This document shows positions 1-10,405 of a stretch of DNA of 27,500 nt, in pieces (within the stretch, counting starts at the first letter, position 1; every line of letters begins with the position of its first letter). The DNA is taken from positions 1 through 27,500 of the forward strand of contig CAJNDS010000080.1 of NCBI GenBank assembly GCA_905221605.1, given 5' to 3'. This DNA comes from Symbiodinium natans (lineage: Eukaryota > Sar > Dinophyceae > Suessiales > Symbiodiniaceae). The notes under the pieces are model-generated. The model saw only the letters and a program-made list of their open reading frames with translations, made no database searches and was not told the DNA's origin. A program made the translations under genes and the position numbers.

Positions 1-138
1 CTCGAAGTTTGCCACCATGGGCCTCCAAAATCGGAGTAAGATGACACCTCTGAACAGTCCTCGCATAAGGTTTAATTGGGGTTTAGGGTTTAGGGTTTAG
101 GGTTTAGGGTTTAGGGTTTAGGGTTTAGGGTTTAGGGT

Positions 139-535
139 GGTGTCCATGATGTCCCATCACCCCCTCACGCACAACAGATGCATGATGGCGCAGGCAGATG
201 AGAATTGCACATAGATGGGTTGCTTGTAACAATCAGCAAGTGCGTTTGAGATGCTGCTATAATTCTAGAGGGTTCAGATTCGGGTGTTTTTTGTTTTCTT
301 TCGAGCTTGTCTGCGCCCGTGCAACTTTGCATTACTCCCTGCGAGGAAATGCGGGCAAAGCAGATGTTTGACGATAAAATATATGTCAAGATTTACGATT
401 CATTTTACATTTTTCAGCAGACTCTTTGAGGTGGTCTCCATTTTTCACCATTTGGTGAAGGGAGGGTCAAATTCACTGCAAGCTCTTTGAGCTGATCCTT
501 GACAGCTACATTGTTGGACACCTCCTCACATGGAT
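139..535. other. Island-free unique stretch
   Basis: AT-rich, with short open frames on both strands but no splice-linked exon. By analogy with the regions above the other start codons it may be 5' intergenic sequence of a minus-strand gene lying below position 139. Confidence 0.3.
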
Positions 536-818
536 GGTTTAGGGTTTAGGGTTTAGGGTTTGGGGGTTTAGGGGTTTAGGGGTTTAGGGGTTTAGGGGTT
601 TAGGGGTTTAGGGGTTTAGGGGTTTAGGGGTTTAGGGGTTTAGGGGTTTAGGGGTTTAGGGGTTTAGGGGTTTAGGGGTTTAGGGGTTTAGGGGTTTAGG
701 GGTTTAGGGGTTTAGGGGTTTAGGGGTTTAGGGGTTTAGGGGTTTAGGGGTTTAGGGGTTTAGGGGTTTAGGGGTTTCGGGTCTAGGGTTTAGGGTTTAG
801 GGGTTTAGGGTTTCGGGG
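536..818 (+). repeat. TTTAGGGG 8-bp variant array
   Basis: About thirty TTTAGGGG units in an almost perfect row, bordered by a few TTTAGGG units. The longest single island in the window. Confidence 0.95.
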
Positions 819-882
819 TATCTTAGAGTCTATGTAAACCCTGTCCGTCTGCAACAGGTCTCCAGCACTTCAGACAGCTTCT

Positions 883-2540
883 TCAATCCAAACAAGTTTT
901 GTCAGGAGCCTTCTCTTGGGCATATACCACACAAAACGTCCCAAATATAAAGAACACCAGGAAGGCGACGTGTGACAATCCGGGACCTGCTCCGGGGCCT
1001 CCGACGGGGCAGGATTTGTAGCAATCTGAATGGCCTTTAGCACCACCTTGGTAGCCCAACAACCAAAAGATGTCAGTGTACCCTGTTTGGGGCTGGCTAC
1101 TCTTTAAAAAAAGTTTAATCCCAGAACCCAAAAAACGGACAAGAGGGTACCACTCAGCCCCTAAACTCTAACCTCCCTTAAGCCCTAAGCCCCATGCCCG
1201 AAACCCTCAAACCCCTCAAACCCCAAAACCCCTCAACCCCTAAACCTCTAAACCCCTAAACCCTAAACCCTAAACCCTAAACCCTAAACCCTAAACCCCT
1301 AAACCCACCAAGCCACAGGGTGCCAGGAGGGCCAGAACCCAAAAGGCCAAAGCCATCAGGAGCGGACCGCCAACCTTTGGCAATAAGAGGCTCATTTCGA
1401 TGGCACCTTCCCTTCGCATCCTTCGAGGAGCCCAGCAGCCATATTGCAATAAGGGTCTCAACTCTAAACCCTAAACCCTAAACCCTAAAGCCTAAACCCC
1501 AAACCCGAAACCCGAAACCCTAAACCCTAAATAACTTTGGGGTGCGCTACTTCTTTTTCAGGGAACCTTGAACCAAAAACAAAGGGGAAAAGTGTACCGC
1601 TAGGCTACCCAGCATCTTGCGACCCATGGCGATCCAGAAGGCGTCGGCCCACAGACACGCCGCGCTCATCACCGCGGCTTGCGCGTAGTCATCGCCCTCG
1701 GAAGCCAGCGCCATGGCAAAAACCGAGGCGCCGGCCCCGAACACGAAGAGGACCCAGGTGAGGATGCGGGGGGGATCCAGGTCGCGGCTGCCGTGCATCA
1801 GGGCTTCTCCCATGCTGGCTCCCAGGAACAGAAAGATCCCCGCCGCGAAGCCCAGCCACAACCGGGCCGTCAGCAGGAGGTGAGTCTGTGCAGTGCCAGT
1901 GATGAAGCTGTGGGCCACCGCCTGGAGAATACCTTACTGCTGGTTCGTTGGGAATCAGGGAATGAGGCAGCAGAGCTGAAAGAACTGGGAAGACCTGCAT
2001 GAACCCCCCCATTCCGACGCTCATCTTTGTATAAACAACAAAAGATGCCAGCAGAGCTGAAAGAACTGGGAAGACCTGCATGAACCCCCCCATTCCGACG
2101 CTCATCTTTGTATAAGCAAAAAAAGATGCCAGCAGAGCTGAAAGAACTGGGAAGACCTGCATGAACCCCCCCATTCCGACGCTCATCTTTGTATAAGCAA
2201 CAAAAGATGTACCCTAGAGAATCCCTTAAAGAGTATATGTATATATATATATATATATGCATTATGTATATATATATAGGGGGATATAGAGTACCTCATT
2301 CCCTCATTCCCTACTCACCAAGAGTAAGATACCGGAGATGAAGCTGCAGAGGAAGAAGATCGCGAGGAGCGCAGGAACCGCACGGGTCTTCCCATCCTTC
2401 CGGATGTTTCTGGCCACCGCACCCAAGTGCAAGAGCATCAGAAAGGACAGGGACCAGAAGCTGATGATGCTGCCTGCATGTTGGCCCGCATTTTCATATG
2501 GATCCAAGATCAGCGACTCACCGACGAGACAGGGCTCCAT
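883..2540 (-). CDS. Putative multi-pass membrane protein, four exons (gene A)
   Basis: Model: exons 2319-2540, 1609-1921, 1317-1406 and 883-1082, giving 274 codons plus TGA. The phases agree across all three junctions. The first donor is TTG|GTGAGT, the second CTGG|GTAGCC, and the acceptors are CTCCAG|, GGGAAG| and CAAACAG|. The ATG at 2540 is the first one in the frame (MEPCLVGESL). I count about seven hydrophobic segments, including SFWSLSFLMLLHLGAVA, LLAIFFLCSFISGILLL, LWLGFAAGIFLFLGAS, LTWVLFVFGAGASVFAMALA, LLMALAFWVLALLAP and VAFLVFFIFGTFCVVY. The C-terminus is charged (QEKAPDKTCLD). The last helix has no retinal-type lysine, so it is not obviously a rhodopsin; I recognise no family. The junction of exons 3 and 4 is least certain: GGCTTG|GTGGG is an alternative donor. 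Introns 2 and 3 contain a telomere-type island and an element of the GTAGCC...GGTACC family. Confidence 0.62.
1922..2318 (-). mobile_element. Intron 1 of gene A, bounded by inverted repeats (introner-like)
   Basis: On the minus strand the intron opens GTGAGTAGGGAATGAGGGAA, and near its 3' end carries CTCATTCCCTGATTCCC (about 1950-1966), an inverted copy of its beginning with one mismatch. Inside are a (TA)n tract and three 81-bp tandem repeats. Related arms occur at 16121-16137/16182-16200 and near 20320-20335. Terminal inverted repeats next to splice sites are the hallmark of introner elements, which are reported from dinoflagellates; assigning this one to that class is inference. Confidence 0.55.
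1968..2210 (-). repeat. Three 81-bp tandem repeats inside intron 1 of gene A
   Basis: Copies begin at about 1970, 2051 and 2132 and are almost identical. The period of 81 bp is a multiple of three, so the minus strand shows a repeated 27-residue open frame (MSVGMGGFMQVFPVLSALL...). The block lies between a strong donor at 2318 and the acceptor at 1922, and keeping it would bring in stop codons, so I take it as intronic. Confidence 0.9.
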
Positions 2541-3440
2541 CGCAACCGGTTGAGTTTGAGGGCCCCTCGGGTTCCCCAAGTGAAAAAGAAAGATGGCCAA
2601 TGGGCAACCCAGATGCGCTGCTTGTTCGTATTATTTCAGCCACATGCAGGACCATCTGAACAATAGTGTAAAATGGCCAGCAATAAGTCTGTGTGTCTGC
2701 TGTGCGAGCCGTATGCTAAATTGGACTTGTGCTTGTTGCTTGAGCCATGGACGACAGCCACTCGGCGATTTGGCAAGAGGTTCCAAAGCTACTAGCGGGT
2801 GTTCCGGATTCCGGGCGGGGTCAGATGGAATGGAGGGGGAACCTTAACGAAATGCACCCTAAATAGGGGTCATACACAGAAACTCTTTGGGGTACAAATC
2901 GTCCCCTAGGAATGACTTGGGGGTGGGGGGTGGGGGGTGTAGCGAGCAAGAGCATGAAAGCATTAAGGGTTTAGGGCTTGGGGCTTAGAGCTTCGGGTTT
3001 TGGGTTTAGAGTATAGGTTTAGGCTTAATGGCTTAGGGTTGAGAGTCTTATGTTTAGGGTGCACTTGCAGCTATATCTAAATACGCATGCAAACAACAAG
3101 TTCTTCGGAAAACGTCGACTCACCATCTCCATTGTAACGCCCTAGCAGGACATAGCTTGATTGTTGTGTGTCGTGCGGCAAAAACCCAGAAACGAAGAAT
3201 GCAACTCAAGATTGTGTAGATATTGCGATGCGAACAATTTTGTCCATTGACTGTATGTTTGTCGTCAAACTCTATCAAGCTTGATGCATGAGGTCGCCCC
3301 TTGAGATCATGTATGAGAGGGTGTTGTTATGTGCTAGTTTTCTTTCCCAGGACCCTACATGCACAAACAACAGAAACCGACAGTCAGGCGGATGTTGCTA
3401 TCCCTAAACCCTAAACCCTAAACCTTAAACCCTAAACCCC
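2541..3440. other. Largely island-free stretch upstream of gene A
   Basis: The first 400 bp upstream of the gene A start codon contain no telomere-type island; a degenerate one appears at 2965-3060, and 3062-3400 is again unique. There is no recognised promoter motif. The segment 2784-2846 is related to 11797-11853. No exon is supportable here. It may hold the 5' region of gene A and the 3' end of the next gene upstream. Confidence 0.4.
2784..2846. repeat. Dispersed repeat sharing CCAAAGCTACTAG, copy 1
   Basis: It shares CCAAAGCTACTAG and then GTCRGATGGAAYGGA with 11797-11853, with different spacing between the two blocks. Function unknown; it could be an old short element or a gene fragment. 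Confidence 0.5.
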
Positions 3441-3469
3441 TATATCCACATATGCAACCGCCTCCAGGG

Positions 3470-3530
3470 TTTTCTTCCCCACATGAGCTCCAAGCCACGT
3501 CATGCATGAGCGGAGCTCCCGAAAAGCTAA
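3470..3530 (-). CDS. Exon-like minus-strand segment
   Basis: Open frame containing APLMHDVAWSSCGEENPGG, ending near a possible donor GGCG|GTTGCA. It starts soon after TTTAG. It is not linked by phase to a neighbour, so it may be an exon or an exon relic. It is followed by a (TA)n-rich stretch at 3570-3690. Confidence 0.3.
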
Positions 3531-3957
3531 ACCCGACTGAGACTTCCCTGGGGACAAATGGAACATAGACAAAAAATATATATATATATATATATATTTG
3601 TATATATATATATATACAGTTCTCCATTTGTACTTTGACCAGATAGTCCTGTTAAGGAATATGTAGATATATAATATACATACTTATATAGATACATATA
3701 GACCATAGAAGATTTGTTGGTCTCATTTCGTCCCATGGCATGGTATATGTACCCTTAGTAATTATTCCGTCCAATATATTTGTAAACCTGGATTCAGATT
3801 GAAATCGCGAGCTCCGCGCATGGCGCCCCATAAGAAATAGGGACTGACAGACAGCCCCGGTGAATCGACGAAGGTGTCCCGAACGAACCCTAAACCCTAC
3901 ACCCTACACCCTAAACCCTAAACCCTAAACCCTAAACCCTAAACCCTAAACCCTAGG

Positions 3958-4080
3958 GACTCAAAGGGAAGCACGCTGCTGGAGAACTCTGCTTTGCGAG
4001 CGCACGGCTCGCATGCATTCAGAGCAGCTACCATCCAGCCGTCTTTCAGTTAACCTGCCAGGTCGTCCACGGATGTGACC
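3958..4080 (-). CDS. Exon-like minus-strand segment, possible 3' exon
   Basis: The minus strand is open for about 40 codons (includes RRLDGSCSECMRAVRSQSR) up to TGA near 3962. It could be the last exon of the gene whose other exons lie above 4094. Phase was not linked to neighbours; antisense frames are also partly open. Confidence 0.3.
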
Positions 4081-4718
4081 GAGCGTATGGCAATACCCTA
4101 AATCCTAAACCCTAAACCCTAAACCCTAAACCCCAAACCCTAAACCCTAAACTCCACCAGCACATGTCGGCACGAAATCCCTGTTGGCTATGAGGCAGCT
4201 AGATGCCCAGCATTGAGGCGCAGTTGCAGTCTGCACAGTTCAAAGTCCGTCGATTGGGTTTAGGGTTTAGGGTTTAAAGGTTTAAAGGTTTAAGATTAAA
4301 GGCTTTAGGGTTTAGGGTTTAGGGTTTAGGGCCATGTCGCTGTAAGCCTTGCACCTCGAACATCAGCCGACCACCCTGGACAAAGACCCGGGCAGAGCAA
4401 CCCTAAACCCTAAACCCTAAACCCTAAACCCTAAACCCTAAACCCTAAAGCGCCTGAGGTCTGCGGGTCGCACCCGGTGTAGGCTGGCTCTGCTCTCGCT
4501 CTCACGGCCTGGGGCGCGCAGGCTGTGGACATTGAATTGGTTTAGGGTTTAGGGTTTAGGGTTTAGGGTTTAGGATTTAGGGTTTAGGGTTTAGGGTTTA
4601 GGGTTTAGGGTTTAGGGTTTTGGGGTTTAGGGTTTAGGGTTAGGGTTTAGGGTTTAGGGTTTAGGGCTTAGGGCTTAGGGTTAGAGTTGAGGGTTTGTAG
4701 GGTATGAAGAAAAGGGGC

Positions 4719-5247
4719 CTTGTTCTGATCGCTGCGAATACTACTCCTGCATTCCCTGGCCGACTCGATTTTCTTTTCTAACCCTCAACCCTAAACCCTA
4801 ATTAAACCCTAAACCCAAAAAAACCTAAACCCTAAACCCTAAATCCTAAACCCTAAAGTCTGAACCCTAAACCCTTTGGCGAGCTTCGCTTTCCGTGTCC
4901 CCAGCAAGTGCTGTCCGTCGACTGCTTTTACATTAGGGTTTAGGGTTTAGGGTTTAGGGTTTAGGGTTTAGGGTTTAGGGTTTGCCCAGCCTCTCCTTCA
5001 TCTGGTGGAGGTACCAGAGCGGAGGGTTGAGGGTCTAGGGTTTAGGATTTAGGGTCTAGGGTTGAGGGTCTAGGGTTTAGTTTTAGGGTTTGGGTTTGGG
5101 GGACATGCAACTGCTTTTGTCAGGTAAACCGCAGCAACATCAGCATATCACCGACAGCCCATCAAGAACCCCTTGGGCCACGGCGGAGCTGGCAAAGCCT
5201 GCGTCGCTTGAGCGATTGAGGCACGGCGCCCTCCTCGCCGCTGCCTC
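4719..5247 (-). CDS. Three phase-linked exons of an unrecognised protein
   Basis: Exons 5152-5247 (32 codons, phase 0 to 0), 4873-4924 (17 codons + 1) and 4719-4777 (2 + 19 codons) join without a stop. Borders: TCACAG|GAG and TCG|GTGATA; AAAAG|CAG and CCAAAGG|GTTTAG, whose donor GT is the start of a telomere-type island; GGTTAG|AA and AACAAG|GCCCC (a GC donor). The peptide has runs such as RSSDAGFASSAVAQGVLDGL and KKIESARECRSSIRSDQNK. I do not recognise a family. Upstream exons probably include 6025-6063. Downstream exon-like segments at 4449-4540 and 4333-4400 may continue it. Confidence 0.55.
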
Positions 5248-5383
5248 CTGTGAATGGTAGTAAGGGACGAGGCTGGACTTTAGGTTTAGGGTTTAGGGTT
5301 TAGGGTTTAGGGTTTAGGGTTTAGGGTTTAGGGTTTAGGGTTTAGGGTTTAGGGTTTAGGGTTTAGGGTTTAGGGTGCGGAAG

Positions 5384-5476
5384 TTTACGAGAATAGGGGA
5401 CCCCTCAAGTAAACCCCCCACATGGTAGGATGCTCTTACAATAAGGCTCCAAGTAAGGTACCCCTTTTTTCGGAAA
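5384..5476 (-). mobile_element. 93-bp dispersed element (TTTCCGAAA...GGGGTACC), copy 1
   Basis: The reverse complement matches 6155-6247: TTTCCGAAA, AGGGGTACCTTA, GGCTCC, ATCCTACYAT, AGGGGTCCC and CGTAAA in the same order. Flanked on both sides by telomere-type islands. Non-coding. Confidence 0.75.
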
Positions 5477-6024
5477 CCCTAAACCCTAAACCCTAAACGC
5501 AAAACCCTACAGTAAACCCTAAACCCTAAACCCTAAACCCTAAACCCTAAACCCTAAACCCTAAACCCTAAACCCTAAACCCTAAACCCTAAACCCTAAA
5601 CCCTAAACCCTAACCCTAAACCAGCAAGGGGCGCTTGAGGATGCAGCTTTGGGGTTTTTGACTCCGGCCGGCCTGCAAAGGTAGATCCAGAGATCCAAGC
5701 TGTTGGCACCTCAAGAGCCCAAAGATCTTTTGACTTGGGGTTTAGGGTGTAGGGTTTAGGGTTTAGGGTTTAGGATTTAGGGTTTAGGGTTTAGGGTTTC
5801 GGGTTTAAGGTTGAGGGTTTAGGGTTGAGGGTTTAGGGCAGCCCCAAGATCGACATGCCTTGAACACAAGCAGAGTCGCTCTCACCCACTTCACTTCTCC
5901 GATCCCACCTTTTTTGCTTTCGCGACTGAAAACAAGACTGCACATCAGGGAGACCCCTAACCCCTAAACCCTAAACCTTAAACCCTAAACCCTAAACCCC
6001 AAACCCCAAACCCTGACCGCTCAC

Positions 6025-6063
6025 GCCTGTGTTGGGAGCGCCAACCAGTGACTTGATGCATGC
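6025..6063 (-). CDS. Short exon, 13 codons
   Basis: Reads ACIKSLVGAPNTG, phase 0 at both ends, between CGCTCAG| and |GTGAGC. Flanked by islands at 5956-6015 and 6112-6150. Probably belongs to the gene with exons at 4719-5247, but there are unassigned segments between them. Confidence 0.4.
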
Positions 6064-6154
6064 CTGAGCGCGTCAGGCATAGCACATGTCAGCCGGTAGC
6101 GGTTTGGGGTATGTTTAGGGTTTAGGGTTTAGGGTTTAGGGCTTAGGGTGGGGG

Positions 6155-6247
6155 TTTCCGAAATTAGGGGTACCTTATTGGGCTCCTTTTGATAGGGGAA
6201 TCCTACTATTTGGGGCTCTATATTAGGGGTCCCTCATTTTCGTAAAC
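6155..6247 (+). mobile_element. 93-bp dispersed element, copy 2
   Basis: Partner of 5384-5476 in the opposite orientation, just downstream of the TAA at 6275 of the ten-exon gene. Confidence 0.75.
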
Positions 6248-6274
6248 AGCCATATAGAGAGTTCTTTGCAAGTT

Positions 6275-8441
6275 TTAGAGTTCTTTTGCAAGTTTCAGCA
6301 AAGTCCTTCTGAGATGAAGGGGCCCAGTCCTGGATAGGTTTTGACAGCATTTATGTCCTAAACCCTAAACCCTAAACCCTACACCCTAAACTGTCCTGCT
6401 ACAGAATGCCAGGTCGCCACGAATGCGTCCAGGTCCTGTATGGTTTGCTTCGTCTCACCTGAGCAGGGTGGATCTGAATTCGAGGCAACTGCTTGGTTGA
6501 GGGTTTCGGCTCTTCTTTATTTTGTCTTTCCTGGTAAGCAGTATATAGGGCTGAGATGCAGTTTCCGGTTATTGCGGTGCTAGGATAAGAGTTTCTCACT
6601 CGGAGTCTCAGAAAAAAAGTACACGTCCAAACCCTAAACCCTAAACCCTTTTTAGCTTTCGGGAACGAACGAAGCCGCCAACCTCGAGACTCTAGAACTT
6701 CGTCTTACCTGGGCAGCGGATGCTTCCGGACTCCAGCACTTTGCCCCAAAAGCCAGCGAGAAGTGGCCCAGCATAAGGAAAGTTAGTTGAACACATGACA
6801 TGGGATGCCCCGTACATAGCCCCCGTTAACAAAAAAAAGTAACCTGGTGCCCAACACCCGAAACCCCAAGCCCCTAAATCCCTAAACCTCCTAAATCCCC
6901 GAAATCCCCAAACCCCCAGACCCCTTATCCCCTAAACCCCTAAACCCCTTAACCCTAAACCCCCTAGCCCTAAACCCTAGCCCTAAACCCTAAACCCCTA
7001 AACCCCTGCGCGCCTCGCCGGAGTGCCGTGACTGCCCAGACGTTCTGGGTGGGATCCAGCGGCACTCCACAGAAGGCCACGCGCCCACCCTCCTGTGTTT
7101 CAATCAAAACAGGCGCAAGGAATCAGGGTTTAGGGTTTAGGGTTTAGGGTTTAGGGTCTAGGGTTTAGGGTTTAGGGTTTAGGGTTTAGGGTTTAGGGTT
7201 TAGGGTTTAGGGTTTAGGGCTACTTCGATGGTTCTGGGATGCAGCTCAGCAGCTCAGAAGACAACCCTACACCCTAAACCCTAAACCCTAAACCGTAAAC
7301 CCTGAACCCTAAACCCTAAACCCTAAACCCTAAACCCCAACCCCCCCACCTTCCCAAACTGTCCTTGACGGTCAGCAGCTGGAGGGAGCTATCCAGGGTC
7401 ATGCCCAAGACGTCAGCAATCTGGTCCTACCCAAACTTCTGGGAGGATCCGAAAAGTTGAACTCCCAAATCGTGCCCTAAACCCTAAACCCTAAACCCTA
7501 AAATGCTTTCGGGTCATTTTGAGGAACCATGAAGGGGATCTACTATTTAGATCCTCCCAGGGGTCTGGGTAGTGGCGATCCCTCAACTACTCTGAGTGGA
7601 GGAACTCACAGCAACAGTCGACGGATCTGGGCAGCGACATGAGCAAGTCCCAAAACCAGGAAACTCCCTGAATATACCCTAAACACTAAACCCTAAATAC
7701 TGTGATCCAACAGGCTGCTGCTTCTTGTGAAACCCCAATCTTTGCATTTCCGGGATGCACCTCGCCTTCTCCACATCTGGCGCAGCGCACGCGGCCAGCT
7801 GATCTATGGGCACACGCACCACGACGGAACCTCAGGAAAACGAACTGAGGCCTAAAGTTAGGTCGTAATGTGCCCTATCCTACCCCAAACCCCAAACCCT
7901 AAACCCTACGCCCTAAACGATTCCCATAAGTTTACTGGATATCTGGGCCAGAAGCCGTTTAACAATCACTCGATCCCATGGAACCTGGCAATGCAGGGTT
8001 CGGAAACTGAGGATCCTGAAGGACCAACCATATCTACATCTATATATCTGTATATATATATATATAGTTGTGTTATAGTGGTAATCTACCCTTAGGGTTA
8101 GGGTTTAGGGTTTAGGGCTAGGGCTTAGGGTTTGGGGTGTGGGGTTTAGGCTTTAAAGGTTAGGTACTTCAACTGCCCGAAGCGCTACAAAACCTAACCC
8201 TACCCCCTTAACCCTCAAGCCTACACCGATCCCCTAGGATGGCACCACAGGCTCATGTCAGGGATGATATATCCCTAAACCCTAAACACTAAGCCCTAAA
8301 CCCTAAACCCTAAACCCTAAACTCTAAACCCTAAACCCTCAACCCTCAGCCCTCATTAAGCCCTAAACCCTAAACCCGAGTCATATCACCGCCAATTCGT
8401 ACTTCTGAGGCGCCTCTGTCGAACTCAAGTTTCGCCTCTTC
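6275..8441 (-). CDS. Ten-exon chain ending in a stop codon; unrecognised protein
   Basis: Exons 8390-8441, 7985-8015, 7761-7830, 7610-7663, 7350-7426, 7224-7244, 7004-7092, 6709-6843, 6459-6525 and 6275-6329 join into 216 open codons ending LLKLAKEL-TAA. Every donor is GT and every acceptor AG; the phases agree at all nine junctions. Strong donors are GCT|GTGAGT (7609), CCAG|GTAAGA (6708) and CTCAG|GTGAGA (6458). The donor at 7003 (AGGG|GTTTAGG) is the first base of a telomere-type island. The 21-nt exon can be skipped without changing phase. The longest exon has a hydrophobic stretch (YFFLLTGAMYGAS) followed by NFPYAGPLLAGFWGKVLESG. There is a cysteine/arginine-rich part. The first exon is entered in phase 0, so the 5' end lies above 8441 and includes 8747-8833. 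Confidence 0.68.
7427..7572. mobile_element. Introner-like element with 23-bp inverted ends
   Basis: CTACCCAAACTTCTGGGAGG (from 7427) and its inverted copy with three mismatches (7550-7572) enclose a short telomere-type island. The first base of the element is the last base of the intron 7427-7609, so its end forms the AG acceptor. Confidence 0.65.
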
Positions 8442-8746
8442 CTTAAGACAAGAAAGAGGCTCCGTAGAGTTTAGGGTTTAGGGTTTAGGGTTTAGGGTTT
8501 CGGGTTTCGGGTTCGGGGTTTGGGGTCTAGGGTTTGGGGTTTAGGGTTTAGGGTTTCGGATTTAGGGATTTGGGCGCATGTCGAAGAAGGCTCTATCCAT
8601 ATTGCACTGCTCAAAAACCCTGATATGAACCCTCTGCGCCATATGAAAAGCCCTACCAGAAAAAAAAAAAAAAAAAACTAAACCCACAACCATAAACCCT
8701 AAACCCAACACCCAAAACCCAAAACCCTAAACGCCCTACACCCGAC

Positions 8747-8833
8747 ATGCCATAAGGCTCGCCATGTCTCCAAAGCCTGGCCGTGGGTCCTGCCCTCCGA
8801 CTTCAGCTCGGCCATACGGAGGCGCATCCAGGC
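8747..8833 (-). CDS. Exon, 29 codons, charged helical peptide
   Basis: Phase 0 at both ends, ACACCAG| to CAT|GTCGGG. It contains LRMAELKSEGRTHGQALETW, probably helical. The next segment down (about 8590-8635, includes VFEQCNMDRAFFDM) and the chain starting at 8441 are likely the same gene, though the phase across that gap was not settled. Above it lies the G-rich island 8846-9184. Confidence 0.5.
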
Positions 8834-8845
8834 CTGGTGTTTCGA

Positions 8846-9184
8846 GGTTTAGGGTTTTGGGTTTAGGGTTTAGGGTTTGGGGGGTTTGGGGGGTTTGGGG
8901 GGTTTTGGGGGTTTGGGGGGTTTGGGGGGTTTGGGGGGTTTGGGGGGGGTTTGGGGGGTTTGGGGGGTTTGGGGGGGTTTGGGGGTTTGGGGGTTTGGGG
9001 GGTTTGGGGGGTTTTTGGGGGGTTTGTTGGGGGTTGGGGGTTTGGGGGGTTTGGGGGTTTGGGGGTTTGGGGGTTTGGGGGGTTTGGGGGGTTTGGGGGT
9101 TTGGGGGTTTGGGGGTTTAGGGTTTGGGGTTTAGGGTTTAGGGTGTGGGGGCTAGGGCTTGGGGCTTAGGCGGGGTTTAGGGCC
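8846..9184 (+). repeat. G-rich variant array, GGGGGTTT/GGGGGGTTT
   Basis: A telomere-like island in which the adenine is lost and the G-run lengthened to 5-8 bases, flanked by normal TTTAGGG units. The plus strand gives long Trp/Gly/Val/Phe frames, purely from the repeat. Its sense-strand form, in the minus-strand gene, is C-rich. Confidence 0.93.
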
Positions 9185-9350
9185 TAGCGCCGGACCCTTC
9201 TCAAACAGCGCTTTGGGGAGTTGAGGTGTCTGGAGCGTTCGTTGCTACAGTCGCTGGAGCGGCTAAAACCAGCTAAGCGCACATACCCTAAACCCTAAGC
9301 CCCAAACCCTAAACCCTAAACCCTAAACCCTAAACCCTAAACCCTAAACC

Positions 9351-9420
9351 CTAACACCCTAACACCCTAACACCCTAACACCCAAAACCCTAACACCCTA
9401 CACCCTACACCCTACACCCT
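9351..9420 (+). repeat. CCCTAACA and CCCTACA variant array
   Basis: Inside the island 9285-9441 the unit changes from CCCTAAA to CTAACACC (8 bp) and then to CCCTACA (7 bp). The local homogeneity suggests tandem expansion after insertion. Confidence 0.9.
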
Positions 9421-9930
9421 AAACCCTAAACCCTAAACCCTGGGTTGGTCTGCGAGGTGCCAAGGCCGGCGGGCAAAACTGCCGCAACGGGCTCAAACCC
9501 AAAAAATTGGGATCCTATAGATTAGGTTTGGGGTGTAGGGTTTAGGGTTTAGGGTTTAGGGTTTAGGGTTTGGGGTTTAGGGTTTAGGGTTTAGGGTTTA
9601 GGGTTTAGGGTTTAGGGTTTAGGGTTTAGCTCCTCCACAAATCCCCATTTGGATATGTGAGGCAAACTTAAACATTGGGATCCTAGGAAAACTCATCCAA
9701 AGTATCCCTTTTAGGATAAATGAGCCATAGACAAACCTTCTACTTCGAGGTTCGGCCACGACTGGGACATTTCATTGAGGGTATCGCTTTTGGGGTTAGG
9801 TATCGCTTTCTGAATCAAAACGATGATACTCGGGGGTGTCTTGGGGTTAGGTCTCGCTTCCACAGCAAAATGCTAATGTCCCGCCCAAAGCTGCCTAGAG
9901 AGGCGCGGGATAGCCAGTCGCGCAACTGTT

Positions 9931-10003
9931 CTTATAACCCACTTATGGGCCCCTTAAGTGCCCCAATATGGCTACAAGTACAGGTAGAAGTACAGTTGTA
10001 CTG
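9931..10003 (+). repeat. Dispersed repeat starting CTTATAACCCACT, copy 1
   Basis: Shares CTTATAACCCACT, GCCCCTKAAGTGCCCC and TATGGMTAYAAGTACAG with 24431-24516, same orientation. It lies in an unusually long unique stretch (9630-10003) that also holds a short internal duplication (GGGGTTAGGTATCGCTTTC / GGGGTTAGGTCTCGCTTCC near 9792-9852). No exon assigned there. Confidence 0.7.
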
Positions 10004-10151
10004 TGAACCCTAAACCCCAAACCCCAAACCCCAAACCCTAGAAGACTTAACCCTAAACCCTAAACCCCAAACCCCAAACCCCAAACCCTAAACCCTAAAC
10101 CCTAAACCCTAAACCCCAAACCCTTAAAGTAGGGTTCCTTTCGTCCCTAAA

Positions 10152-10247
10152 GGTAGGGCTGAGGCCAGGCCTGGTACTGCTCGGACCTCTCCCACTTGGA
10201 CTCTCGAGGTGCAACGTGGCCCACAAACTGGTGGGAATAGCCTTGGC
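10152..10247 (-). CDS. Exon-like segment, about 31 codons
   Basis: Open minus-strand frame including HQFVGHVAPRESKWERSEQY, entered near AAGCCAAG|GC. The donor is unclear (GC at CCAG|GCCTGG is possible). Phase not linked to neighbours. Confidence 0.4.
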
Positions 10248-10326
10248 TTCTCTTTTTTGGGGTGGGTTTAGGGTTTAGGGTTTAGGGTTTAGGGTTTAGG
10301 GTTTAGGGTTTAGGGTTTAGTTGAGG

Positions 10327-10405
10327 GTGCGAGCGCAGGGGTCTGGAAATTATGCAGAAGCTCCCATAGCTGCACATGGGATCCACACAAGTCTTCCGGA
10401 ATCAA
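10327..10405 (-). CDS. Exon-like segment, about 26 codons
   Basis: Open frame with LIPEDLCGSHVQLWELLHNF after GAGCTGAG|. The likely donor is a GC site near 10330. Unrecognised. Confidence 0.4.

Noticed and set aside
1689-2262. Minus-strand frames through the 81-bp repeats as coding exons
   Set aside because: They overlap a strong donor at 2318 and would bring in stop codons; joining 2319 to 1921 gives a continuous membrane protein instead.
8764-9169. Trp/Gly/Val/Phe-rich plus-strand frames
   Set aside because: Pure translation of the GGGGGTTT array. The real coding signal at 8747-8833 is on the minus strand.
9198-9275. Plus-strand frame with leucine heptads
   Set aside because: Attractive, but no linked donor and all neighbours are minus-strand; left unassigned.
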